From positions 113,836 through 177,835 of the forward strand of contig NZ_MECJ01000032.1 in NCBI RefSeq assembly GCF_014596475.1: a DNA stretch of 64,000 bases, given 5' to 3'. The notes below the pieces were generated by a model that was not told where the DNA came from, did no database searches, and saw nothing but the letters and a program-made list of their open reading frames with translations. Position numbers and translations under genes: made by a program. The DNA is from Streptomyces sp. CBMA152. Its GTDB lineage: Bacteria > Actinomycetota > Actinomycetes > Streptomycetales > Streptomycetaceae. Shown here piece after piece: positions 40,779 through 47,935 of the stretch; position 1 is the first letter of the stretch; each line of letters begins with the position of its first letter.

Positions 40779-40812
40779 GTCACCGTTGCCGCTCCCGCTC
40801 GGCAACGGTGAC
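40779..40812. terminator. Bidirectional hairpin terminator
   Basis: GTCACCGTTGCCG and CGGCAACGGTGAC make a perfect 13-bp stem with an 8-base loop. It lies between the response regulator stop (40750) and the precursor peptide stop (40828) and serves both convergent operons. Confidence 0.85.
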
Positions 40813-40827
40813 CCGGAACAGGGCCGT

Positions 40828-40935
40828 TCAGAACGTGCTGCAACACGCGCCGGCGGTGGGCGGCGGCCAGGACTCGGAGCCGGGCGCCTCCTCTTCCTCA
40901 AGCATCTGAAGAGCGGTCACATCGGATTCCGTCAC
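40828..40935 (-). CDS. lanA: Class IV lanthipeptide precursor peptide
   Basis: A 35-residue ribosomal precursor. The acidic leader (TESDVTALQMLEEEE) and a short C-terminal core (APGSESWPPPTAGACCSTF) with two adjacent cysteines and five Ser/Thr residues fit lanthionine chemistry. I favour GTG 40935 because GAGAGGGGG stands about 8 bp upstream; GTG 40944, overlapping the LanL stop codon, would add three residues. It follows the synthetase gene immediately and shares its mRNA. The ring pattern cannot be read from sequence. No protease or transporter gene is adjacent. Confidence 0.85.
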   Translation of the reverse strand: MTESDVTALQMLEEEEAPGSESWPPPTAGACCSTF

Positions 40936-40940
40936 GGTGT

Positions 40941-43727
40941 TCACCCCCTCTCGGCGTGCTCTCGGGCCGACATCGTGACGATGCCGGAGTGCTGATCCCG
41001 CGTGGCCGTGAGCGCGCGCGGCAGCCACAGTCGCGGACCTCCGTGGACGTACCGCAGCAGGAAGGCGAGCGCGCCCGACAGGCCGGTGCCGTAGCCGGCC
41101 CACACCTGGGTGCCGTTGTCGTCCGGCAGCAGCGTGCGCCCGCCGCGCCGGACAGTGCGCATCTGGAGGGCCACCGCGAGTTCCCCGGCCCCTTCGCGGT
41201 ACGCGGGGTCGGCGCAGGCGTCCGCCAGGTCGAGCAGGAACTCGCCGTCCCCGGCCAGACCGTGGCACTGGGATGTGCCGATGTGCCGACGCGAGCGGCG
41301 CACCGCCACCGCCGCCTGCCGCGCGCACTCCAGGAACTCAGCTTCGCCGGTCTCCTGCCAGACCCGCACCAGGAACGTCCCCACCCCCGAGGAGCCGCTG
41401 CACCAGTGCGTCTTGCGCGGGCCGCCCTGCTCGCCGGAGCGCCAGTACGCGGCCCCGTCCGCCACCTCGGCGACATCGAGCAGTGTCTGGGCCGCCTCCA
41501 CGGCGAGTTCTTCGTACGCCGGGGTGCCGGTCGCGCGGCCGAGGGCGAGCAGGAACGCGCCGATGCCCGCGACCCCATGGGCGAAGCCGTAGTGGACGAC
41601 ATCGTCCGGGGTGCCCAGGATCTCGCGCGGTACCGGCCACACCAGCCGCCCTTCGCGCCGGTGCGCCGTGGCGGCGAGTTCGGCGCCCGCCTCCTGGGCC
41701 CGGTCCAGATAGCGCCGGTCCCAGGTGGCCTCCCAGAACCTGAGTTGTGTGAGCCCCGCCCCGGCCACCCCGTGGCAGACATCGGGGCTCGGCCAACGGA
41801 CCGGCACCCGGGCCGCCAGCTCCATGGCGTGCCCCAACAGCGTGTCGTCGCCGAGGAGTTGGGCCGCGTCAAGAAGCGCCCAGGCGGTGCCCGAGCGGCC
41901 GTAGTGCAGCCCGGGCAGGGTGCGCGGCTCGCGGCCGACACGGTGACTGATCCACTCGGCCGCACCCCGGACCGCGTCGAGCACCGCCGGGTCCTCGCCG
42001 GTCTCGTACGCGCGCACCAGTACGCCGAGGACGCCCGCCGCGCCGTGCTGGACGGTGAACGCGTCGGTCGCGGCGCCGACCGGTCCCGAGGGCCAGAGCC
42101 GGTCCGGGCCGCCGTTCTCCATGGTGGCGAGCAGATGGGCGACGCCGTGCGTGATCAGCTCCACGGACTCGGCTTCGGTCCTGTCTTCGGGCTCCTGCGC
42201 CATGTCGACGGGGGCGTGTTCGTCGGCGGCGCGGGCCGTCTCGGCCAGCCGGTCCAAGACCTCGTCGAGGCCGGGGCGCCGGGCCGGGTCCTCGTCGAGC
42301 AGGGCGACGACGAGTGGAGCGAGCAGCCGGGCCGCCGTGTTGCCCGGGGCGAGCCGGGCGAGCCAGGCCGCCAAGCGCTCGGCGTGGGCGCGTCCGCCGG
42401 GGTCGTCGGCGGCGAGCAGCGGATCGACCCCGGTGACGAGATGGAAGAGGGTGGCGCCGAAGCTGAAGAGATCGGACGCGATGTCGGGTGCGGGGCCGTA
42501 CCCCGGCGCGGTCAGCTGTTCCGGGGCCGCGTATCCGGGGGTGTGGATGCGGCGGGCGGGCTCGCCGGGCCGGGCGAGCATCTCCAGGTCGATCAGATGC
42601 ACTTCGCCGTTGTCGGCGACCATCACGTTGTTCGGGTTGAAGTCCCGCAGCACCCAGCCCTCGGCGTGAACGAGACGCATCAGACAGGCGAGGGCGCGTG
42701 CCCGGCGCAGAGCGTCGGTGAGCGGTATTCCCCATCCCTTGTCGTCGTCGAACTCCAGCCTGTCCAGCACCCATTGACGAAGTGTCACCCCGTCAAGGGC
42801 CTCCTGGACCAGGAACAGATCGCCCTGCTGCTCGAAGAGCGCGACCAGGCCCGGTGTGTACCCGCTCCCCGCGAACGCCTCCAGCATCGCCGCCTCGTGG
42901 CGCCGCAGATCCCGTGCGTCCTCGCCGGTCAGCGCGGCGGCCGTGTGCGGGCGTGCCTGTTTGATGATGACGGGCAGGCCGGTGGTCTCGTCGACGCCCC
43001 GGAAGACCCCGCCGCCGAACGCGTGCCGTATCGCCCCCTGCACCAGATAGCGGCCGTCGAGGAGCACGGCGGCCGGAGCGGGCCGGCGCACCCCGGTGGA
43101 CTCGCCGTGCGTGAACGGATCGCGCGGCGCCCACGGCGGCGGCGCGAACCAGGCGCGGCGCCGGTCGGGGACGAGCCGCCCGTCGGGCGCGACCATCATC
43201 GCCCCGAGCGTGCCGTCGTCGCCCAGCGCGCGAACTCCGGTGAACACCCCGTACCGGTAGTGCACCAGGCTGTGCGGGAAACACGGCCGGTCGGAGAGGA
43301 TCGCGGGCCCGGGCAGCCCCAGCGTCGCCTCGTGCAGTTCCTTCGCCAGGTTGCGCAGCCGGCCGTCGCCCCCCTCGGGATAGACGGTGAGGAACTTTCC
43401 GCCGCCGCCCCGGTCGTACCGGTGGGCGACCAACTCACCGGTACGGCCGAGGGTCCCGGCGAACTTGAACCGGCACCCGTGGCGGACGAGCACGGCGGCC
43501 GCCCGCGCCAGGACCAGCGGCGCCGACAGCGGCGTCGCCGCGATGTGCAGCTTCCAGCCCTGGACCCGCGACGGCTCGTCGGGAGGCGTGACGAAACACC
43601 AGAACTCCCCCTCCCTCACCCGCCATTGACCGGTGGCTGGCCCGCCCCCCGTACGGGCCAGAACCGCTTCCACGATGTCGACGAGCAGCCTGTCGGCCGC
43701 CTCGTTGCGCTGCGTCGTGGGTTCCAT
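40941..43727 (-). CDS. lanL: Class IV lanthipeptide synthetase LanL (lyase-kinase-cyclase)
   Basis: A 928-residue trifunctional enzyme. The N-terminal lyase domain (about 1-200) has CRFKFAG and GGGGKFLTVYP. The Ser/Thr-kinase-like domain (about 220-480) has PVIIKQARP, the catalytic loop LRDFNPNNV (Asp362) and LIDLEM. The LanC-like cyclase (about 530-910) keeps all three zinc ligands: Cys776 (HWCSGSSG), Cys821 and His822 (QCHGLAG). The zinc site separates class IV from class III LanKC. ATG 43727 has a GATGGGG context. The precursor gene starts at its stop codon. Confidence 0.93.
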   Translation of the reverse strand: MEPTTQRNEAADRLLVDIVEAVLARTGGGPATGQWRVREGEFWCFVTPPDEPSRVQGWKLHIAATPLSAPLVLARAAAVLVRHGCRFKFAGTLGRTGELVAHRYDRGGGGKFLTVYPEGGDGRLRNLAKELHEATLGLPGPAILSDRPCFPHSLVHYRYGVFTGVRALGDDGTLGAMMVAPDGRLVPDRRRAWFAPPPWAPRDPFTHGESTGVRRPAPAAVLLDGRYLVQGAIRHAFGGGVFRGVDETTGLPVIIKQARPHTAAALTGEDARDLRRHEAAMLEAFAGSGYTPGLVALFEQQGDLFLVQEALDGVTLRQWVLDRLEFDDDKGWGIPLTDALRRARALACLMRLVHAEGWVLRDFNPNNVMVADNGEVHLIDLEMLARPGEPARRIHTPGYAAPEQLTAPGYGPAPDIASDLFSFGATLFHLVTGVDPLLAADDPGGRAHAERLAAWLARLAPGNTAARLLAPLVVALLDEDPARRPGLDEVLDRLAETARAADEHAPVDMAQEPEDRTEAESVELITHGVAHLLATMENGGPDRLWPSGPVGAATDAFTVQHGAAGVLGVLVRAYETGEDPAVLDAVRGAAEWISHRVGREPRTLPGLHYGRSGTAWALLDAAQLLGDDTLLGHAMELAARVPVRWPSPDVCHGVAGAGLTQLRFWEATWDRRYLDRAQEAGAELAATAHRREGRLVWPVPREILGTPDDVVHYGFAHGVAGIGAFLLALGRATGTPAYEELAVEAAQTLLDVAEVADGAAYWRSGEQGGPRKTHWCSGSSGVGTFLVRVWQETGEAEFLECARQAAVAVRRSRRHIGTSQCHGLAGDGEFLLDLADACADPAYREGAGELAVALQMRTVRRGGRTLLPDDNGTQVWAGYGTGLSGALAFLLRYVHGGPRLWLPRALTATRDQHSGIVTMSAREHAERG

Positions 43728-43892
43728 GCACCCCATCGTGGCCGCGGCTCTGTCGGTTGCCTTGCACCAGTCTTACGGAATGCGAACCACGCCCGGAGTT
43801 CAGAGCTCCGCGTCCGTCTTCAGCGTCAGCCGTACGTTCGTGTCGGCCGTGCCGGTGCCCGGCCGGGTGGAGATCGAGGGTTGAGCCGGAGT

Positions 43893-43906
43893 CCAGGGAA
43901 CCCTGG
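43893..43906 (+). promoter_or_regulatory. Inverted repeat before the XRE-type regulator
   Basis: CCAGGG-AA-CCCTGG, followed 10 bp on by a further CCCTGG, lies about 50 bp upstream of ATG 43956. CATTAT at 43943-43948 may be the -10 of a leaderless transcript. The binder is unknown; autoregulation is plausible. Confidence 0.4.
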
Positions 43907-43955
43907 TATCCACGATCCCTGGTTCTCGCTTCCGGGTTCCGCCATTATGTGGATC

Positions 43956-44789
43956 ATGACGACCGACCGCCGCCAGCTCGCCGATTTTCTGCGCCGCTGC
44001 CGGGACCGGGTCACCCCGCAGAACGCCGGGCTGCCCGCCGGGCCGCGCCGCCGCACGCCCGGACTGCGCCGGGAGGAAGTCGCCCAGCTCGCCGGGATGT
44101 CGGCCGACTACTACATCCGCCTGGAGCAGGCCCGGGGCCCGCAGCCCTCGCCGCAGATGCTCGGCGCGCTGGCCCGCGCCCTGCGGCTGAGCGAGGACGA
44201 GCGCGACCATCTGTATTTTCTCTCCGGTCACCGGCCGCCCGCCGCGCGCTCCTCGGACGGCAAGGTCAGCCCCGGACTGCTGCATCTGCTCGACCAACTG
44301 CCCACCACCCCGGCCGTGGTGCTGAGCGACCTCGGCGACATCCTCGTCCAGAACCGGATGGCCCGGGCGCTGCTCGGCGAGGTCTGCGCGGACTCCGAGC
44401 ACGGGTGCAACGTGGTGTGGCGGTGGTTCACCGTGCCGGAGGCCCGGGCCCCGTACCCGGAGGAGGAGCACAGCTACTACAGCCATCTGCACGTGGCAGA
44501 TCTGCGCGCGGCGGCGGCGCGCCGTTTCGGCGACGCGGAGTCGGCCCGGCTGATCTCACGGCTGCACGGCGCGAGCCCGGAGTTCACCGAGCTGTGGGAG
44601 CTGCACGAGGTCGCGGTGCGGCGGCGCGACCGGGTCCGTGTCCTCCACCCGAAGCTCGGCCCGTTCGACCTGTTCTGCCAGGTACTGCTCGCCCCCGAGG
44701 GCGATCACCGCCTGGTCCTGTTCACCCCGCCGCCGAACAGCACGACGGCGGACCGCCTCGCCATGTTCGGGGCCTCCCCCATGCACTGA
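43956..44789 (+). CDS. XRE-family regulator with MmyB-like ligand domain
   Basis: A 277-residue protein. The N-terminal HTH_31 domain carries the conserved GLPAGPRRRTPGLRREEVAQ, LAGMSADYYIRLEQARGPQPS (in pieces), and the C-terminal half is the PAS-like MmyB domain (VVLSDLGDILVQNRMARALLG, HELWELHEVAVRR region). This family controls secondary metabolism in Streptomyces, often binding small ligands or fatty acids. An in-frame ATG three codons upstream (43947) is possible. It stands next to the lanthipeptide operon in divergent orientation, so that operon is a candidate target. Confidence 0.9.
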   Translation: MTTDRRQLADFLRRCRDRVTPQNAGLPAGPRRRTPGLRREEVAQLAGMSADYYIRLEQARGPQPSPQMLGALARALRLSEDERDHLYFLSGHRPPAARSSDGKVSPGLLHLLDQLPTTPAVVLSDLGDILVQNRMARALLGEVCADSEHGCNVVWRWFTVPEARAPYPEEEHSYYSHLHVADLRAAAARRFGDAESARLISRLHGASPEFTELWELHEVAVRRRDRVRVLHPKLGPFDLFCQVLLAPEGDHRLVLFTPPPNSTTADRLAMFGASPMH

Positions 44790-44810
44790 ACCCCTGCGCC
44801 AGAGGCGATG

Positions 44811-45278
44811 TCACCCGGTGCCGTGGTCGTGGCACGGACACTCCCGGCCGCACCAGCAGCTCCCCTGCACCGGCGTTGCCGCGAGCAGCATCCGTATCAC
44901 CTCGTCCACGTCGATGCCGTCCAACTCACTTCCCTCCGGGACGAGTTGGTACGTACGGGAGAGGAAGTCGGCGACGTCCTCCAGCTCGGCGAGCAGGTCG
45001 GCGCTGCCCTCGTCCGAGTGGAGCCGGATCCGTAACCCGCTCTCGCCGTACTGCCATACGCGCACATCGCCCAGGCCCACCGGGCAGCGGGAGGCAAGAC
45101 CCTCGGCCACCAGGTCCCGCCCCATGGTCCATGTCGTATGCATGCCATTGCCGCAGACGAATTCCACGGATACCGCGAGCGGGTCCGCGGGGTCGTAAGC
45201 CATCAGAGCCTCCACGGGGGTCATGGCATCACCCTCGTGCAGCAGTTCGACATACAGTGGAACGCAGATCTCTTCCAT
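44811..45278 (-). CDS. SsgA-like protein (SALP) of sporulation-specific division
   Basis: A 155-residue SsgA/SsgB-family protein. The core matches the family: YDPADPLAVSVEF, MGRDLVAEGL, GLGDVRVWQY and LEDVADFLSRTYQLVPEG. SALPs guide FtsZ placement and wall remodelling during sporulation in morphologically complex actinomycetes. An extra C-terminal tail rich in Cys and His (CWCGRECPCHDHG) is not part of SsgA or SsgB and could bind a metal. AAGGGGGG precedes the ATG. The tail makes it an atypical paralogue. Confidence 0.9.
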   Translation of the reverse strand: MEEICVPLYVELLHEGDAMTPVEALMAYDPADPLAVSVEFVCGNGMHTTWTMGRDLVAEGLASRCPVGLGDVRVWQYGESGLRIRLHSDEGSADLLAELEDVADFLSRTYQLVPEGSELDGIDVDEVIRMLLAATPVQGSCWCGRECPCHDHGTG

Positions 45279-45693
45279 GTCGCCCCCCTTGGCGGGACAG
45301 TCACCGGCGGCCGCTCGCCGGGTGTTGTTCGGTATCCGCTTCTATGACGTACTCAACGGCCGTGATAGTGACCGACTTCGCGAACAAATTCGCCCGCGGA
45401 TGTGGAAACTGTGCGGACGGTGACGCAAATTCGTATGCCCTCGGGGATCTCGTACCCCGTACGGGGACGGCCGATCCCTGCCCCGCCGGGCGTCGCAACC
45501 GCCTGTGACCCCGCCGTCACCGGCGGACGGGGCACCCGGGCGGGCGCCGGGGTGTTGTGAGGACGGCTTCACAAGTCGGTGTCCGACCCCACCGATTCGG
45601 CCGGAACGTTGCGCTCACCAGCACAAGATCAGAACAGCGCATCGCCCGCGGCCGTATGTCGGGGGCGGCCGCGGGCGATGCGAGGGGGCCGGC
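45279..45693. other. 415-bp intergenic region, no gene seen
   Basis: Open frames here lack ribosome sites and family features. The region holds the upstream promoter area of the SsgA-like gene (with two CAAATTCG copies 41 bp apart), a CCCCGTACGGGG palindrome at 45455-45466, and the DUF397 terminator at 45639-45681. Confidence 0.5.
45639..45681 (-). terminator. Very strong hairpin terminator after DUF397
   Basis: GCATCGCCCGCGGCCG and CGGCCGCGGGCGATGC form a perfect 16-bp stem with an 11-base loop, 13 bp beyond the DUF397 stop codon on the minus strand. Confidence 0.85.
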
Positions 45694-45942
45694 TCAGCAG
45701 AACTTGTCCAGCTGTCCCGCTTTCGCCGCACGGACCATGGCGGCGATCTCGGAGCGGCTGTAGCGGAGCACGGGCGCGTCGGCGTGCTTCGTATGGGTCA
45801 CCGCGACACTGTCACCGTCGACGGCGAATCCGACGCAATCCTTGGAGTAGTCGAGGTCGCTGAATGACGACTTCTCGAATGCGAGGTGGGGGGCATTCCG
45901 GTTGACGTATTCGGTGACCGCGACAAGACGTGAGTGGTCCAT
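45694..45942 (-). CDS. DUF397 small protein
   Basis: An 82-residue DUF397 protein with the family pattern FEKSSFSDLDYSKDCVGFAV, then VAVTHTKHADAPVLRYSRSE and IAAMVRAAKAG. These proteins are usually encoded beside XRE regulators of the WhiJ/BldB-related systems and may act as their partners in Streptomyces development. The nearest XRE gene is about 1 kb away (43956-44789) with the SsgA-like gene in between, so this one is not in the standard pair. GAAGGAG precedes ATG 45942. Confidence 0.9.
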   Translation of the reverse strand: MDHSRLVAVTEYVNRNAPHLAFEKSSFSDLDYSKDCVGFAVDGDSVAVTHTKHADAPVLRYSRSEIAAMVRAAKAGQLDKFC

Positions 45943-46054
45943 GGAAGAGCTCCTTCGTCCAACAGTGGGGGCACTTCCGACGCTACGAGCCCAAGTCCGC
46001 GCATTTCTAGTGCCCTTGACACACAGACACTCCATGCGCTAGACGCACGTGCGG

Positions 46055-46558
46055 TTACAGCAGACCCAGGTTGGCGGCAGGCGAGCCGTGCAGGGTCGGG
46101 GCGAGCAGACCGGCGTGCGGCTCGTCCAGCGCGGGCAGCCCGAACAGCTCGGCCTTCGGCGGCGTGAGCGGCGCACCGAGGACCGCCCCCGGGCTCTCGG
46201 CGCGCAAGGGTGACTCCGGTGTGGCGAGGGCGGCCGAGCCGAGATGGTCGTCGGTCAGCGGGTCCTTCAGGGGTGCTTTGAGCAGGGTCGACGGCACTTC
46301 GGTGGTCACCGGGAGCGAGGGCAGCACCGGGGACGGCAGCAGGGAACCGACCACGTGCCGGGGGCCACCGGGCGAGCCGGGCATCGGGATCGGTACGCCG
46401 GTGCTCACCGTGGGGGCGTCGAGCGGCAGGGCCGTCTCCAGACCTTGCAGCGGCACCACGACGGGTACCGACTGTCCGGCGGCGGCGGGCGCGACCGTCG
46501 CCGCCGTGGCCATGCACGTCATCATGGCCGCGAGGCCGGCCCGCTTGGTGAGCTTCAT
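46055..46558 (-). CDS. Secreted Pro/Leu-rich protein of unknown function
   Basis: A 167-residue exported protein. A signal peptide (about residues 1-28) precedes a mature part that is low in charged residues and rich in Pro, Leu, Ala and Gly (LPSLPVTTEVPSTLLKAPLK, for example), likely extended rather than globular. There are no cysteines outside the signal. GGAAG lies 6 bp before ATG 46558; the ATG at 46570 has its ribosome site too close. It could be a surface or matrix protein, but nothing identifies a role. Confidence 0.65.
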   Translation of the reverse strand: MKLTKRAGLAAMMTCMATAATVAPAAAGQSVPVVVPLQGLETALPLDAPTVSTGVPIPMPGSPGGPRHVVGSLLPSPVLPSLPVTTEVPSTLLKAPLKDPLTDDHLGSAALATPESPLRAESPGAVLGAPLTPPKAELFGLPALDEPHAGLLAPTLHGSPAANLGLL

Positions 46559-46655
46559 GTGTACTTCCATCCCTCTGGGTCGGAGGATTTCTGACGGACA
46601 CCTACCGCCCTGGAAGAACGACCCGGCTCACCCAACCACTCCAAAATTCCCCTGT

Positions 46656-47114
46656 TCAGCGGAGCGGAAAGGGAACTCCTCGCTCGGATTCGGGGCGTGT
46701 TCCGAAGATCCTCCGATCCGACTGTGCGATGGCCACGTCATTGATGCTCGCCTCGCGGCGCGCCATCAGACCGCGCTCGTCGAACTCCCAGAGCTCATTT
46801 CCGTAACTGCGCCACCACTGCCCCGAGGCGTCGCGGCACTCGTACTGGAAACGCACCGCGATGCGGTTGCCCTCGAACGCCCACAGCTCCTTGCGCAGGG
46901 CGTAGTCGAGCTCACGGTTCCACTTCGCGGTGAGCAGCTCGACGATCGCGGCGCGGCCGGTGACGAAGGTGTCGCGGTTGCGCCAGCGGGAGTCCTCCGT
47001 GTACGCGAGCGAGACCTTCTGCGGGTCGCGGGTGTTCCAGGCGTCCTCGGCGGTCTGGACCTTCTGCCGGGCGGTGTCCAGGTCGAACGGGGGCAGGGGC
47101 GGGCGGGCATCCAT
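46656..47114 (-). CDS. NTF2-like (DUF1348/SnoaL-type) protein
   Basis: A 152-residue protein of the nuclear-transport-factor-2-like fold. The DUF1348 hallmarks are present: AEDAWNTRDPQKVSLAYTED, SRWRNRDTF, and FQYECRDASGQWWRSYGNE followed by LMARREASIND (in pieces). The cone-shaped pocket of this fold binds small hydrophobic molecules, but no reaction is known. It is divergent from the TetR gene, with the two palindromic operators between them, so it is almost certainly that regulator's target. Confidence 0.9.
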   Translation of the reverse strand: MDARPPLPPFDLDTARQKVQTAEDAWNTRDPQKVSLAYTEDSRWRNRDTFVTGRAAIVELLTAKWNRELDYALRKELWAFEGNRIAVRFQYECRDASGQWWRSYGNELWEFDERGLMARREASINDVAIAQSDRRIFGTRPESERGVPFPLR

Positions 47115-47157
47115 GGCGGCTTCCTTCGGTCTGAGGTCCGAACGGCTGGGTCGAGGC

Positions 47158-47179
47158 AGGGAGAACGATCGTTCTCCCT
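47158..47179. promoter_or_regulatory. TetR operator, perfect 22-bp palindrome
   Basis: The site has half-sites AGGGAGAACGA and TCGTTCTCCCT, a perfect 22-bp palindrome. A second copy with centre 36 bp downstream shares GAGAACG...CGTTCTC. Both lie in the divergent promoter region between the NTF2-like and TetR genes. Confidence 0.8.
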
Positions 47180-47196
47180 TGCGTGCGGCTACTCTA

Positions 47197-47212
47197 GAGA
47201 ACGGTCGTTCTC
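47197..47212. promoter_or_regulatory. TetR operator, second copy
   Basis: GAGAACGGTCGTTCTC differs from the first copy's 16-bp core in one central base. It lies 22 bp before the TetR ATG, where binding would block that promoter. Confidence 0.8.
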
Positions 47213-47233
47213 ATTTCAAGGAGTGGTGGAGTC

Positions 47234-47791
47234 ATGGACAGCGCGGACGCACGGGAGCGGGCACTGGACGCCGCCGAGTCGCTGTTCTACGCCCGGGGCG
47301 TGCAGAGCGTCGGCATGGACGAGATCCGGGCCGCCTCCGGGCTCTCCCTCAAGCGTCTGTACGGGCTCTTCCCCGCCAAGGACCAGCTGGTCGAGGCGTA
47401 TCTGGAGCGCCGGGACACCGTCTGGCGCGGCCGCCTCGCCGACCATGTCGAGCGCCATGAGACACCCGAGGAGCGGATCCTCGCCGTCTTCGACCATCTG
47501 CACCGCTGGTTCGGCGAGCCCGGCTTCCGCGGTTGCGCCTGGATCAACGCGTACGGCGAGCTCGGCGCCACCTCGCCGCGCGTGGCCGCCCAGGCCCGCG
47601 CCCACAAGCGCGCCTTCCGTACATACGTCGGCGGCCTGGTCGCCGACGCGGGGCTGCCCGCGAGCCTGGCCGACCACCTGACGCTGCTCGCCGAGGGCGC
47701 GATGGTGACCGCCGGGATCTTCGAGAACCGCAAGCCCGCGCTCCAGGCACGCGAGGCGGCCGCCGTGCTGCTGCGGGCGGCACGCGGCTGA
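47234..47791 (+). CDS. TetR-family transcriptional regulator
   Basis: A 185-residue TetR repressor. The N-terminal helix-turn-helix reads ALDAAESLFYARGVQSVGMD, EIRAASGLSLKRLYGLFPAK and DQLVEAYLERRD. The ligand domain is short, with a buried-looking WFGEPGFRGCAWINAYGELG. The GAGTG-like site before ATG 47234 is weak but present (AAGGAG). Two near-identical palindromes in the shared promoter region imply autorepression and repression of the divergent NTF2-like gene. The inducer is unknown. Confidence 0.9.
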   Translation: MDSADARERALDAAESLFYARGVQSVGMDEIRAASGLSLKRLYGLFPAKDQLVEAYLERRDTVWRGRLADHVERHETPEERILAVFDHLHRWFGEPGFRGCAWINAYGELGATSPRVAAQARAHKRAFRTYVGGLVADAGLPASLADHLTLLAEGAMVTAGIFENRKPALQAREAAAVLLRAARG

Positions 47792-47935
47792 CCACGGCAT
47801 CCTCGCCGCCACCCCCCTTCCGTAGGACCGTCACACCTTTGACCGGCGCGCCCGCCGCTCCCCCGGCCCGGCGCGCCGGGCCCTTATGGTCGGGCGGGCC
47901 CGGGTCCCCCTTGGTCGGGCCGGGAGGGAACGTTC

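Noticed and set aside
40944..40944. GTG at 40944 as the lanthipeptide precursor start
   Set aside because: The ribosome site would touch the start codon; GTG 40935 has normal spacing. The longer form (38 residues) cannot be excluded.
45455..45466. CCCCGTACGGGG as a third CsoR-like box
   Set aside because: The layout differs from TACCCC-N2-GGGGTA and the nearby SsgA-like and DUF397 genes give no sulfur or copper context.
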